64,000 bases of DNA from JAGNRR01 sp964409905 (lineage in GTDB: Bacteria; Bacteroidota; Bacteroidia; Chitinophagales; Chitinophagaceae). Shown one piece after another: positions 8,418 through 17,467 of this stretch. Position 1 is the first letter of the stretch; the number at the start of each line of letters is the position of its first letter. The notes under the pieces are model-generated. The model ran no database searches. It worked only from the letters and a program-made list of their open reading frames with translations, and had not been told where the DNA came from. The translations under genes were made by a program, and so were the position numbers. Where the stretch lies: assembly GCA_964409905.1 (NCBI GenBank), contig CAYPET010000005.1:1-64000 (forward strand). The letters run 5' to 3'.

Positions 8418-9751
8418 TAGACGGAGCGGTTAGTGTCAAAGTTTTCTAACTCTTTGGCAACCTCTGTCAAAAATCCGGCACCCAAAGAGCCATCAACTAT
8501 GCGGTGGTCATAACTCATAGACAAATACATCATGTGCCGTATGGCTATCACATCGCCTTGTTCGGTTTCTATCACTACTGGTCGTTTTTTTATGGCACCA
8601 ACTGCTAAGATGGCTACTTGTGGCTGATTGATAATGGGTGTCCCCATCAAACTGCCAAAGGTCCCCACATTGGTTAAGGTAAAAGTGCCATCTTGGGTGT
8701 CTTCTGGCTTTAATTTATTGGTTCGGGCCGCGTTCGCAAGGCTGTTTACTTCCTTGGAAATGCCGTAAAGGTTTTTTGTATCAGCGTTTTTGATGACTGG
8801 TACAATGAGATTTCCACTAGGCAGTGCCGTAGCCATCCCGATATTAATATCTTTTTTAATTACGATATTATCTCCTACAATGCTGGCATTTATTGTAGGG
8901 TTTCGTTTGATACAAGTTACAATAGCCTCAATGAATAAGGGTGTGAAGGTTAATTTCTCACCATTCTTTTCTTCGAAAGCTTTCTTTACTTTATTGCGCC
9001 AATTGACCAAATTAGTCACGTCAGCTTCTGTCATAGAAGTGACGTGTGGTGAAGTTTGTACGCTATCGACCATATGCTTGGCTATTAACTTGCGCATGCG
9101 GTCCATTTCAATAATCTCTACATTTCCACCAGGCATCGCGGGTTTGCCTTCAGTGGTTGATGGGGTGGCTGCGGGTGCCGGGCTTGCAACTTTTTCGGTA
9201 GTTGGAGTAGCTCTCGAGCTAGGCTGTACGACGGCAGCTTTGTTAGCTACGTATGCCAGAATATCTTTTTTGGTTACTCTGCCTTCCTTACCACTACCCG
9301 GAATACTTTCCAATTCCTGCATAGAAATACCTTCTTTGGCGGCTATATTCATCACTAGTGGTGAATAAAATCTATTTGGCTCTGCATTTGTGTTTTCGCT
9401 AGCCATAAGGGGTTGAGCTGAAATTGTGGGGCTGGCTGCAGTAGGCGCTGGGTTGCTCACAGGGCTTGGGCTTTTGGCTTCAGCTGCTGGGGCTGAAGCA
9501 ACAGCCTCCCCATTTGTGGATATTTTTGCTATGACGGTTCCCACAGGCACTACATCATCTACATTAAATAAGATTTCGGTAACTACGCCGGAAACCGTGC
9601 TTGGTACCTCACTATCTACCTTGTCAGTGGCAATTTCTAACAGAGTTTCATCTTGTTCAATTTTGTCACCAACGTTCTTGTGCCATTTCAATACCGTCGC
9701 TTCCATGATACTCTCGCCCATCTTTGGCATTACCAATTCTTCTACAGCCAT
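8417..9751 (-). CDS. Dihydrolipoamide acyltransferase (E2) of a 2-oxoacid dehydrogenase complex
   Basis: The acyl-transferring core of a pyruvate, 2-oxoglutarate or branched-chain oxoacid dehydrogenase complex. It is 444 residues long: one lipoyl domain with Lys44 in EIATDKVDSE, an Ala/Pro/Ser-rich linker (85-125), a peripheral-subunit-binding domain (about 128-168, ending GRVTKKDILAYV), a second linker, and the catalytic domain with His416 and Asp420 in YDHRIVDGS. The E1 and E3 genes are not nearby, so the substrate is undecided; branched-chain or pyruvate are both possible. It heads a four-gene minus-strand operon with phhB, an exported protein and a hydrolase lipoprotein. Confidence 0.92.
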   Translation of the reverse strand: MAVEELVMPKMGESIMEATVLKWHKNVGDKIEQDETLLEIATDKVDSEVPSTVSGVVTEILFNVDDVVPVGTVIAKISTNGEAVASAPAAEAKSPSPVSNPAPTAASPTISAQPLMASENTNAEPNRFYSPLVMNIAAKEGISMQELESIPGSGKEGRVTKKDILAYVANKAAVVQPSSRATPTTEKVASPAPAATPSTTEGKPAMPGGNVEIIEMDRMRKLIAKHMVDSVQTSPHVTSMTEADVTNLVNWRNKVKKAFEEKNGEKLTFTPLFIEAIVTCIKRNPTINASIVGDNIVIKKDINIGMATALPSGNLIVPVIKNADTKNLYGISKEVNSLANAARTNKLKPEDTQDGTFTLTNVGTFGSLMGTPIINQPQVAILAVGAIKKRPVVIETEQGDVIAIRHMMYLSMSYDHRIVDGSLGAGFLTEVAKELENFDTNRSV

Positions 9752-9774
9752 AAATTCAATGTTTTAGGAGTTGG

Positions 9775-9782
9775 CAAAGTTA
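9775..9782 (-). promoter_or_regulatory. -7 element of the E2 operon promoter
   Basis: Minus-strand TAACTTTG, an exact TAnnTTTG match, 23 bases upstream of the E2 start codon. Confidence 0.5.
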
Positions 9783-9859
9783 TAAAAATCTGTTATCATT
9801 TTGCCTTTGAATTCGTGTAAGGTTTGAGATTGTTCTAATTTCGGTAAAAATATTCTGCC

Positions 9860-10897
9860 ATGGCAAAAAAGATAGGAATCACGAAGCTAGTAGGTTGGTT
9901 GCTACTCCTGGCAGTATTGGGTTTCTGCACGGTTGTGTATCAAAAACTTTTTAAAGCCAATACAGGTAAGTTTTCTGAAGAGGCCTTCGTTTATCTGAAG
10001 AACGATGCAACCTATGATGATTTGATGAAGCAATTAAAGCGCGAAAAAATAGTAGAGGATATTAAATCATTTGAAAGTATGGCTCATGAAATGAACCTGG
10101 AAGGTAATATTCATCCGGGGAAATACAGATTTATACCTGGCATGAGCAATTATCGGATGATACGAAAGTTGCGTTCGGGTGACCAGGAGGTTATTAAAAT
10201 TGTGGTAAATAATTTGCGCACGAATAAACAGATTGCCGAACACCTGGCCGAAAAAATTGACGCAACGCCACAACAGTTTACCGCATTGTTTAATGATAAT
10301 GAGTATCTTGAAAAGTTTGGTGTAGATAGTAATAATATTCAATGCATTACTATGCCTTATACCTACGAAGTTTATTGGAATACGAGTGCTGATGAAGTAA
10401 TAAAAAAAATGGTTAAGGCTTATAGAAGATTTTGGACGAACGAACGGAAACAAAAAACAGCAGGCTTGGGACTCAGTCAAACAGAGGTTATTACAGTAGC
10501 TTCTATTGTAGAGGAGGAAACGAATCAAAATGATGAAAAAGGTAATATTGCTAGTGTGTATTTAAACCGTATAAAAAAAGGTATGAAGCTGCAGGCTGAC
10601 CCAACAGCCCGTTTCGGGTATGGTGATTTTAGCATACATCGGGTATTGAATAAGCATATTAGGCATAATTCGCCTTGGAATACTTACAGGGTGGAAGGCT
10701 TGCCACCAGGCCCGATTTGCACACCTCAGCCCAATACAATTGATGCTGTTTTGAATGCACCGGAAACGGATTATATTTTCTTTTGTGCCAAAGAAGATTT
10801 TAGTGGGTATCATAATTTTGCGGCAACTGGCGAAGAGCATGAGCAAAATGCTCGCAAATTTCGGCAGGCTATGAATCAGCGTGGAATCAGGCGCTAG
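9860..10897 (+). CDS. mltG: Endolytic murein transglycosylase MltG
   Basis: Cleaves nascent peptidoglycan strands and is thought to terminate glycan chain growth. The 345-residue protein has one N-terminal membrane anchor (about residues 8-28), a LysM-like region, and the YceG catalytic core. The catalytic glutamate is Glu218 in ASIVEEET (214-221). Other family marks are IASVYLNRI, MKLQADPT, SPWNTYRVEGLPPGPICTP and a terminal HNFAATGEEHEQN. The length matches the family. The next gene begins 37 bases downstream and has its own -7 element. Confidence 0.96.
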   Translation: MAKKIGITKLVGWLLLLAVLGFCTVVYQKLFKANTGKFSEEAFVYLKNDATYDDLMKQLKREKIVEDIKSFESMAHEMNLEGNIHPGKYRFIPGMSNYRMIRKLRSGDQEVIKIVVNNLRTNKQIAEHLAEKIDATPQQFTALFNDNEYLEKFGVDSNNIQCITMPYTYEVYWNTSADEVIKKMVKAYRRFWTNERKQKTAGLGLSQTEVITVASIVEEETNQNDEKGNIASVYLNRIKKGMKLQADPTARFGYGDFSIHRVLNKHIRHNSPWNTYRVEGLPPGPICTPQPNTIDAVLNAPETDYIFFCAKEDFSGYHNFAATGEEHEQNARKFRQAMNQRGIRR

Positions 10898-10922
10898 TGT
10901 CAGCTGACAGATTATATTTCCA

Positions 10923-10930
10923 TACATTTG
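10923..10930 (+). promoter_or_regulatory. -7 element upstream of the BrkB-family gene
   Basis: TACATTTG, an exact TAnnTTTG match, ends 4 bases before the ATG at 10935, predicting a leaderless mRNA. Confidence 0.5.
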
Positions 10931-10934
10931 TATC

Positions 10935-11861
10935 ATGCCCAATTGGGAAGAGCTCATAAAGAATTGGCGGCCTATAAGGCTTATTAGACTTTGGCTAAAG
11001 CGTGTTATTTTGCCGGGATTCCATGGGGTATCGCTCTATGATTCGCTGCGGTTTTTTATTAAAGAAATTTTATCCGACCGCTTTATTGTTTTGGCGCAAT
11101 CTGTTAGCTTTTCTTTTCTGATGGCATTGCCACCTTTTCTTTTATTTGTATTTACATTAATTCCTTACTTGCCCATTTCGGATGCATCTTTAATTGCCTC
11201 GATAGAAGAAACAATAGGATTGGTAACACGGAATCAGCGCTTTCAACTTGCGGCATCTCAATTGCTGCGTGATTTTTTCCTGCATAAAAAAGAAGTGCTG
11301 TTATCCTTCTCGGTATTCATGACATTGTTTTTTTCAAGTAATGGGATGTTGGGTCTAATGCAGAGTTTTGATAGAAGCTATGTAGGATTTAAAAAACAGC
11401 GTTGGTATCAGCAGCGCTTTTGGGCACTTATTTTAACTATTGTATTTATCATCGTTTTAATCTTTTCTTTTTCGCTGTTAATTTTTCAAGCTTGGCTTTT
11501 TGAGCACTTAGGTTTGACAGACTGGGTAATTATTGGTAAGATATTGCAATACCTTACAATTGGCTCAATGGTTATGTTTTCTATCTCTATTATATACCGA
11601 TATGGCCCAGCTACGCATACGCGTTGGCCATTGTTAACCCCAGGTAGTATTGTGGCCACAACCCTTATTATTGTAATAACAGTGGTGTTCTTTTATGCAG
11701 TTAATAATATCGTTAACTACAATCAGATTTATGGTTCAGTTGGTACGCTCATCATATTTTTAGTTTGGCTTTTCGCCATTTCTCAGATTTTACTAATTGG
11801 CTTCGAGTTAAACGTTAGCATTTTTGTAAATAAAGTGCTCAGAAGTGTTCCAACAGGCTAG
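10935..11861 (+). CDS. YihY/BrkB-family membrane protein
   Basis: A 308-residue integral membrane protein of the YihY/virulence-factor BrkB family (once annotated as RNase BN). About six membrane segments are visible, for example VSFSFLMALPPFLLFVFTL, the SSNGMLGLMQSFDRSY loop region characteristic of the family, FWALILTIVFIIVLIF, and a C-terminal GSVGTLIIFLVWLF followed by LIGFELN, which is the family signature end. The molecular role of the family is not settled. It lies between mltG and a small MscS channel. Confidence 0.88.
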   Translation: MPNWEELIKNWRPIRLIRLWLKRVILPGFHGVSLYDSLRFFIKEILSDRFIVLAQSVSFSFLMALPPFLLFVFTLIPYLPISDASLIASIEETIGLVTRNQRFQLAASQLLRDFFLHKKEVLLSFSVFMTLFFSSNGMLGLMQSFDRSYVGFKKQRWYQQRFWALILTIVFIIVLIFSFSLLIFQAWLFEHLGLTDWVIIGKILQYLTIGSMVMFSISIIYRYGPATHTRWPLLTPGSIVATTLIIVITVVFFYAVNNIVNYNQIYGSVGTLIIFLVWLFAISQILLIGFELNVSIFVNKVLRSVPTG

Positions 11862-11880
11862 GAACTCAGACCCTCCTAGT

Positions 11881-11910
11881 CATTATTTGTCATTATTGCT
11901 CATTATTTAT
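11881..11910. repeat. Three tandem 10-bp repeats CATTATTNNN
   Basis: CATTATTTGT, CATTATTGCT and CATTATTTAT lie end to end with an exact 10-bp period, about 100 bases upstream of the mscS -7 element. The same intergenic region holds an inverted repeat TAGGGC (11943-11948) / GCCCTA (11956-11961). Confidence 0.5.
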
Positions 11911-12011
11911 AATATGATGTTACAAGGATATTGCACCTCGATTAGGGCCCATGTTGCCCTACAAGAATAGATTTTATATCTTGTATAGTAAAAACTGCCC
12001 AAATAGGTGGC

Positions 12012-12019
12012 TACCTTTG
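12012..12019 (+). promoter_or_regulatory. -7 element of the mscS-like gene
   Basis: TACCTTTG, an exact TAnnTTTG match, 15 bases upstream of the ATG. Confidence 0.5.
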
Positions 12020-12034
12020 AAGAAATGCAAGTAA

Positions 12035-12925
12035 ATGAAAGCAGCCTTAAAAACAATTTATAATTCAATCGAAGATCGTTGGTATGAATTTTTGGAAAAA
12101 GTACCGGGCATTCTTTTGGCTATTTTGATTATCGCCTTGGGAGCACTTTTGACACGTTATATTGGCGCACTTACTAGAAAAACGTTGGATCGTAAAGTGT
12201 CTGATCCATTAATGACCAATTTTATCGTAAAAACAGTAAAGGTCATAAGTCTTACATTGATATTGATCTTCAGCATGCGCATTGCTGGTTTAGAAACCCT
12301 AGTCACCGGCATGCTGACTGCTGCTGGCGCATCGGCTATCGTAATTGGTTTTGCATTTAAGGATATTGGTGAGAATTTTATTTCTGGCATTATACTTTCG
12401 TTCAACCGCCCTTTTGACGTAAATGATACGGTTAGTATCGGAGAAATTTTTGGAAAAGTAAAGAACATGGAATTCAGGTATACAAAACTGAAGACATTCG
12501 ATGGGCGAGATGTATACATTCCTAACAGCGATGTGATTCGCAAACCGGTATTTAATTATACAGAGGATGGTTACTTTAGATTGGATTTTGTAGTGGGCAT
12601 TGCATACGAGAATGATTTTACTGAGGCGGAAGAATTATTATTAAGTACTGTCAGGAATTGCTCAGGGGTAATTGAGGATGAGGCTCATGAAATATTTGTT
12701 GTGATGGATGAACTAGCTACTAGTACTGTCAATTTGAGGGTTTATTTTTGGGTAGAAACGACCGAATATAGAAAAGAAGCTCTCAAAATTCAAAGTGATG
12801 TGATGGCAGCGGTTAAATTATCATTAGAACGGCATGGATTTAGTATGCCAGCTGATGTGAAGGAAATTAAGCTTTACGGTACACAAAAGACATTTCCGGT
12901 ATCATTATATAACAAGCCAGAATAA
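12035..12925 (+). CDS. Small-conductance mechanosensitive channel, MscS family
   Basis: A 296-residue MscS-type channel that opens under membrane tension and protects against hypo-osmotic shock. Membrane segments lie at about residues 24-45 (GILLAILIIALGALLTRYI), 67-88 and the pore helix TM3 (AAGASAIVIGFAFKDIGENF). The beta-domain follows with NRPFDVNDTVSIGEIFGKV and the conserved PNSDVI. The length matches the minimal MscS architecture. It stands upstream of glnN, separated by 174 bases with their own promoter signals. Confidence 0.92.
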   Translation: MKAALKTIYNSIEDRWYEFLEKVPGILLAILIIALGALLTRYIGALTRKTLDRKVSDPLMTNFIVKTVKVISLTLILIFSMRIAGLETLVTGMLTAAGASAIVIGFAFKDIGENFISGIILSFNRPFDVNDTVSIGEIFGKVKNMEFRYTKLKTFDGRDVYIPNSDVIRKPVFNYTEDGYFRLDFVVGIAYENDFTEAEELLLSTVRNCSGVIEDEAHEIFVVMDELATSTVNLRVYFWVETTEYRKEALKIQSDVMAAVKLSLERHGFSMPADVKEIKLYGTQKTFPVSLYNKPE

Positions 12926-12987
12926 TCATGTTCGGCGTATTTTCTGGTTGCACAAATCGGAATTTTGATATTATCGGTAGATAAATA

Positions 12988-13066
12988 AAAAATAGGCCGC
13001 TTAAATATTTGAAAAATAATAATGTTAATTAATTTATTAGTATTTACTAAATGGCGGCTTATTTTT
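12988..13066. repeat. Long-range inverted repeat upstream of glnN
   Basis: AAAAATAGGCCGC (12988-13000) pairs over 13 bases, one of them G-U, with GCGGCTTATTTTT (13054-13066) across a 53-nt AT-rich loop. The right arm overlaps the candidate glnN -7 element. It could be the mscS terminator, a regulator site or part of the promoter structure. Confidence 0.5.
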
Positions 13067-13067
13067 G
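13060..13067 (+). promoter_or_regulatory. -7 element of glnN
   Basis: TATTTTTG, an exact TAnnTTTG match, 32 bases upstream of the glnN ATG and inside the right arm of an inverted repeat. Confidence 0.45.
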
Positions 13068-13099
13068 TCAAATAAACAAGTATTATAAAAAATAATAAT

Positions 13100-15292
13100 A
13101 TGAAAAATTTAAGGCTCGAGGCTGTACACAACTTACTCGAAGGCAAACCTGAAATAAAAGGTTACGGTAGTTCAAAAGTAACAGATTTTTATGGCGTCAA
13201 CGTATTTTCAGATAAAGTGCAGCGGCAATATTTGAGTGAAGAAGCGTTTTACAGTTTGCGTGAATCCGTTAGAAGCGGTAAAAAAATAAATCGAGCCATG
13301 GCTGATCAAATCTCCTCTGCAATGAAGGCATGGGCCATGGATAAAGGCGCAACACACTTCTCACATTGGTTTCAGCCTCTTACGGGTGCCACTGCCGAAA
13401 AACACGATTCTTTTTTTACATTGAAACCAGATGGTTCAGCACTAGAACTTTTTGATGGTGACGCATTAATCCAACAAGAGCCTGATGCCTCTAGTTTTCC
13501 AAATGGTGGAATTCGTGCTACTTTCGAAGCTCGCGGCTATACCGCTTGGGATCCTACATCTCCTGCTTTTATTATGGAGTTAGCTCATGGTAAAACTTTG
13601 TGCATACCTACTATTTTTATTTCATATAGTGGTGAAAGTTTGGATTCTAAAACACCATTGCTTAAAGCGTTGGATGTTGTAAATCACGCAGCAGTAGATG
13701 TATGTAAATATTTTGACAAAAATGTTACTCGGGTTACGGCTAGTTTGGGTTGGGAGCAAGAGTATTTCGTTGTAGACGAAGCTTTGGCCAATGCTCGCCC
13801 AGACTTGGTAGCTTGCGGTAGATTTTTAATCGGGCATGCTCCAGCTAAAGGTCAGCAACTTGATGATCATTACTTCGGGTCTATACCAGAACGTGTATTT
13901 GCATTTATGCAAGATTTTGAGCAAGAAGCTTATAAATTAGGTATACCATTGCGCACTCGTCACAATGAGGTAGCGCCAGGACAATTTGAATGTGCGCCAA
14001 TATTTGAAGAAGCAAATTTGGCAGTAGACCATAATTCTTTATTGATGGACTTAATGCCTCGTGTGGCAAAGCGTCACAAACTTAAGGTGCTATTCCACGA
14101 GAAACCATTTGCAGGTGTAAATGGCAGTGGCAAGCATAATAATTGGAGCTTGGCAACAGATACAGGGGTCAATTTATTGTCGCCTGGGAAGACCCCTCGA
14201 ACAAATTTAATGTTCCTAACGTTTTTTATTAATACAATAAAAGCAGTGCACGATTATGCGGATTTGCTCCGAGCCTCAATTGCATCTGCAGGTAATGATC
14301 ATCGTTTAGGTGCTAACGAAGCGCCACCGGCAATTATTTCTGTTTTCATAGGTGAGTACCTAACTAAATTGCTAAAGGAAATTGAAAGCCGTGTGGGTGA
14401 AAAGTTTAGCGAACAAGATGAAGTGATCCTAAAAATGGATATACATAAATCAATTCCAGAGTTGTTTTTGGATAATACTGACCGCAATCGTACAAGTCCT
14501 TTTGCATTTACAGGTAATAAGTTTGAATTCAGAGCGGTTGGTTCTACAGCGAATTGTGCCAGCCCGATGATGGTACTTAATACAATTATGGCTGATACGC
14601 TAATACAATTTAAAAAGGAAGTAGATGCTAAAATTAATAAAGGCGAGAAAAAAGAAATCGCCATACTGCATGTGCTGCGCGCTTACATTAAAAAAAGCAA
14701 ATCAATTTGTTTTGAAGGAGATAATTATAGTGAAGCTTGGGAAAAGGAAGCAAAGAAACGTGGTCTGAGTAATTTTAAAGATACCGTCCGTGCGCTTGAT
14801 GTGTTGGACACAAAGGAGGCCAAAGATCTATTTAAACGCTTAGGAATCTTTTCGGCAGTGGAATTAGAAGCGCGACATGAAATACAATTAGAAGAGTATA
14901 TAAAGAAAATTCAAATTGAAGCTCGTATGATTGGTTATTTAGCTTCAAACCATGTATTACCGGCCGCAGTGGAGTATCAAAATAAGCTCATTCAAAACAT
15001 TATTGGTCAAAAGCAAATAGGCATGCCGGCAAAATCTTATGCTGCCGTAAAGGAGATAGTTGCTACCATCAACGATCACATCAACGCAGTCAATACCTTT
15101 GTGACGCAAATGGTGGAAGAAAGAAAGAAGGCAAACAAATTGACTAACTCGCATGCTATGGCAATTGCTTATTGTGATGAGGTGAAACCTTACTTTGAAA
15201 AAATTCAGTATCATGCAAATAAGTTAGAACTTATTGTTGAAGATAGCATGTGGGCATTGCCCAAAATGCGTGAGTTGCTTTTCTTGCGATAG
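13100..15292 (+). CDS. glnN: Glutamine synthetase, type III
   Basis: Makes glutamine from glutamate, ammonia and ATP. The 730-residue length and sequence are those of the large type III enzyme typical of Bacteroidota, not the 450-residue type I. The N-terminal type III region includes FSHWFQPLTG (about residues 90-100) and EKHDSFF. The catalytic domain has GWEQEYFVVD, HNEVAPGQFECAP, HNNWSLAT (ATP/glutamate site) and DRNRTSPFAFTGNKFEFR. A long alpha-helical C-terminal region completes the family architecture. The start follows an AT-rich leader with a large inverted repeat. A strong terminator follows. Confidence 0.96.
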   Translation: MKNLRLEAVHNLLEGKPEIKGYGSSKVTDFYGVNVFSDKVQRQYLSEEAFYSLRESVRSGKKINRAMADQISSAMKAWAMDKGATHFSHWFQPLTGATAEKHDSFFTLKPDGSALELFDGDALIQQEPDASSFPNGGIRATFEARGYTAWDPTSPAFIMELAHGKTLCIPTIFISYSGESLDSKTPLLKALDVVNHAAVDVCKYFDKNVTRVTASLGWEQEYFVVDEALANARPDLVACGRFLIGHAPAKGQQLDDHYFGSIPERVFAFMQDFEQEAYKLGIPLRTRHNEVAPGQFECAPIFEEANLAVDHNSLLMDLMPRVAKRHKLKVLFHEKPFAGVNGSGKHNNWSLATDTGVNLLSPGKTPRTNLMFLTFFINTIKAVHDYADLLRASIASAGNDHRLGANEAPPAIISVFIGEYLTKLLKEIESRVGEKFSEQDEVILKMDIHKSIPELFLDNTDRNRTSPFAFTGNKFEFRAVGSTANCASPMMVLNTIMADTLIQFKKEVDAKINKGEKKEIAILHVLRAYIKKSKSICFEGDNYSEAWEKEAKKRGLSNFKDTVRALDVLDTKEAKDLFKRLGIFSAVELEARHEIQLEEYIKKIQIEARMIGYLASNHVLPAAVEYQNKLIQNIIGQKQIGMPAKSYAAVKEIVATINDHINAVNTFVTQMVEERKKANKLTNSHAMAIAYCDEVKPYFEKIQYHANKLELIVEDSMWALPKMRELLFLR

Positions 15293-15313
15293 AAAATAGT
15301 TTTCAAAATACAC

Positions 15314-15343
15314 AAACCTCGCCATAATAAGCGAGGTTTTTTT
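15314..15343 (+). terminator. glnN terminator
   Basis: Arms AAACCTCGC (15314-15322) and GCGAGGTTT (15331-15339), 9 bp perfect with an 8-nt loop, then a T-run to 15343. Confidence 0.88.
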
Positions 15344-15479
15344 ATTTTTCCAAAGTTGAACTGCCGTAATTGTCTAAAATTTTGTACACCTCTGACACAT
15401 TTTCAATCAAACTGACAGATTGTTACACACTTGAATGCGTGGCATAATCATTGACCCTGAGTTACTATAATCAAAAAAA

Positions 15480-15487
15480 TATATTTG
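15480..15487 (+). promoter_or_regulatory. Candidate -7 element immediately before dnaK
   Basis: TATATTTG, an exact TAnnTTTG match, ends only 2 bases before the dnaK ATG at 15490. That is too close for normal +1 spacing unless the transcript starts at or just inside the ATG, so a second upstream promoter near TAATCATTG (15444-15452) is possible. Confidence 0.35.
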
Positions 15488-15489
15488 AA

Positions 15490-17403
15490 ATGGGTAAAAT
15501 AATAGGAATTGACCTCGGTACAACCAACAGCTGTGTGGCAGTAATGGAAGGGAATGAACCGGTGGTTATCGCAAATGATGAAGGGCGCAGAACAACCCCT
15601 TCGGTCGTTGCATTTTTAGAAAACGGCGAACGTAAAATTGGTGATCCTGCAAAAAGACAGGCTATTACCAACCCTGAAAAAACGATAATGAGTATTAAGC
15701 GATTCATGGGTAGCAAGTTTGACGAGGTGAAAACCGAAGTTGATGATAGCTCTTACAAATTGGTAAAAGGGGATAACAACACGATTCGTGTAAAAATTGA
15801 CGACAGAAACTATACCGCCCAAGAAATTTCGGCAATGATTTTGCAAAAAATGAAGAAAACTGCTGAGGATTTTCTTGGACAAAGTGTTACTGAAGCCGTA
15901 ATAACAGTACCGGCATATTTTAATGATGCACAACGTCAAGCAACAAAGGAAGCTGGCGAGATAGCAGGTTTAGATGTAAAACGAATTATTAATGAACCGA
16001 CAGCGGCAGCATTGGCCTATGGCTTGGATAAAAAAGATACGGATCAAAAAATTGCCGTTTTTGACCTTGGTGGTGGAACTTTTGACATTTCTATTCTTGA
16101 GCTTGGTGATGGTGTATTTGAAGTAAAATCTACCAATGGCGATACACACTTGGGCGGAGATGATTTTGACCGCGTAATAATGGATTGGTTAGCTGCAGAA
16201 TTCAAAGCAGAAGAAAATGTCGATTTGCGCAAAGATCCTATGGCTTGGCAACGACTAAAGGAAGCTGCAGAAAAGGCTAAAATTGAATTATCAAGTAGCA
16301 CAGAAACAGAAATCAACTTGCCCTATATAACGGCAATCGATAACGTACCGAAACACTTAGTGCGTAAATTAAGCCGTTCAAAATTTGAGCAGTTGGCTGA
16401 CGATTTGGTGCAACGAACTTTGGAGCCTTGTCGCAAAGCATTAAAAGATGCCGGCATGGATAAAGCTGATGTTGACGAAGTAATACTAGTTGGCGGTTCT
16501 ACTCGTATACCAAAAATTCAAGAAGTCGTAGAAAAGTTCTTTGGTAAAAAGCCTAATAGGTCCGTAAACCCTGACGAGGTTGTAGCTATCGGTGCTGCCA
16601 TACAAGGTGGTGTATTGACAGGTGAAGTGAAAGATGTATTGTTGCTTGACGTAACGCCTTTATCACTTGGTATTGAGACTATGGGTGGCGTAATGACTAA
16701 GTTGATTGAAGCCAATACAACCATTCCGTCAAAAAAATCAGAAACCTTCAGTACAGCAGCTGATAATCAGCCTAGTGTACAAATTAGTGTATTGCAGGGT
16801 GAAAGACCAATGGCTAAAGACAATAAATCACTAGGCATGTTTATTCTTGATGGTATACCACCCGCACCAAGAGGAGTACCTCAGATTGAGGTGACTTTTG
16901 ATATCGATGCAAACGGTATATTAAATGTGAGCGCAAAGGATAAAGGTACCGGAAAATCACAAAATATCCGAATTGAGGCTGGTAGTGGATTGAGCGATGA
17001 GGAAATTGAAAAAATGAAGGCAGAGGCAAAAGCCAATGAGGAGGCCGATAAAAAGCTGAAAGAGGAAGTTGAGAAGTTGAATATGGCTGACAGTATGATT
17101 TTTCAGACAGAAAAGCAATTGAAAGATTACGGGGATAAAATTCCTGAAGATAAAAAAGGTGCTATCACAGCTGCTCATGACAATTTGAAAAAAGCTCACG
17201 AAGCAAAAAATATTGCTGATATTGATGTTGCTTTAGAAGCTTTGAATACGGCCTGGCAAGCTGCCAGCGAGGAGTTATATGCTGCTATGAACGCTGACCA
17301 AACTGCCAATGGTGCGGCAGGCGGAGCCACTAACCCGGGCGGTGAGCCCGGAAAAGGAGCCTCTGACGAAGTAGAGGATGCAGAAGTTGTAGAAGAAGAA
17401 TAA
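15490..17403 (+). CDS. dnaK: Chaperone DnaK (Hsp70)
   Basis: ATP-dependent chaperone of the DnaK/DnaJ/GrpE system. From the ATG at 15490 (MGKIIGIDLGTTNSC) the protein has 637 residues, the usual length. An upstream in-frame ATG at 15451 would add 13 residues not seen in the family and is rejected. Hsp70 signatures are GIDLGTTNS, FDLGGGTFDISIL and ILVGGSTRIPKIQ; the interdomain linker DVLLLDVTPLSLGIE and the acidic EVEDAEVVEEE tail are intact. dnaJ and grpE are not adjacent. A strong terminator follows. Confidence 0.98.
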   Translation: MGKIIGIDLGTTNSCVAVMEGNEPVVIANDEGRRTTPSVVAFLENGERKIGDPAKRQAITNPEKTIMSIKRFMGSKFDEVKTEVDDSSYKLVKGDNNTIRVKIDDRNYTAQEISAMILQKMKKTAEDFLGQSVTEAVITVPAYFNDAQRQATKEAGEIAGLDVKRIINEPTAAALAYGLDKKDTDQKIAVFDLGGGTFDISILELGDGVFEVKSTNGDTHLGGDDFDRVIMDWLAAEFKAEENVDLRKDPMAWQRLKEAAEKAKIELSSSTETEINLPYITAIDNVPKHLVRKLSRSKFEQLADDLVQRTLEPCRKALKDAGMDKADVDEVILVGGSTRIPKIQEVVEKFFGKKPNRSVNPDEVVAIGAAIQGGVLTGEVKDVLLLDVTPLSLGIETMGGVMTKLIEANTTIPSKKSETFSTAADNQPSVQISVLQGERPMAKDNKSLGMFILDGIPPAPRGVPQIEVTFDIDANGILNVSAKDKGTGKSQNIRIEAGSGLSDEEIEKMKAEAKANEEADKKLKEEVEKLNMADSMIFQTEKQLKDYGDKIPEDKKGAITAAHDNLKKAHEAKNIADIDVALEALNTAWQAASEELYAAMNADQTANGAAGGATNPGGEPGKGASDEVEDAEVVEEE

Positions 17404-17429
17404 CGGCAATAGCAATTTCTAAATTTGGT

Positions 17430-17467
17430 AATAAACCGTCAGTCGGAAGGCAGACGGTTTATTTTTT
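17430..17467. terminator. Bidirectional terminator, dnaK and convergent gene
   Basis: AATAAACCGTC (17430-17440) and GACGGTTTATT (17453-17463) form a perfect 11-bp stem with a 12-nt loop, followed by TTTT. It overlaps the stop of the convergent minus-strand gene. Confidence 0.88.

Noticed and set aside
8790..9368. A 192-codon open frame opposite the E2 gene
   Set aside because: It lies wholly antisense to a clear lipoyl acyltransferase; its Ser/Thr/Ala-rich translation reflects the complement of the E2 linker.
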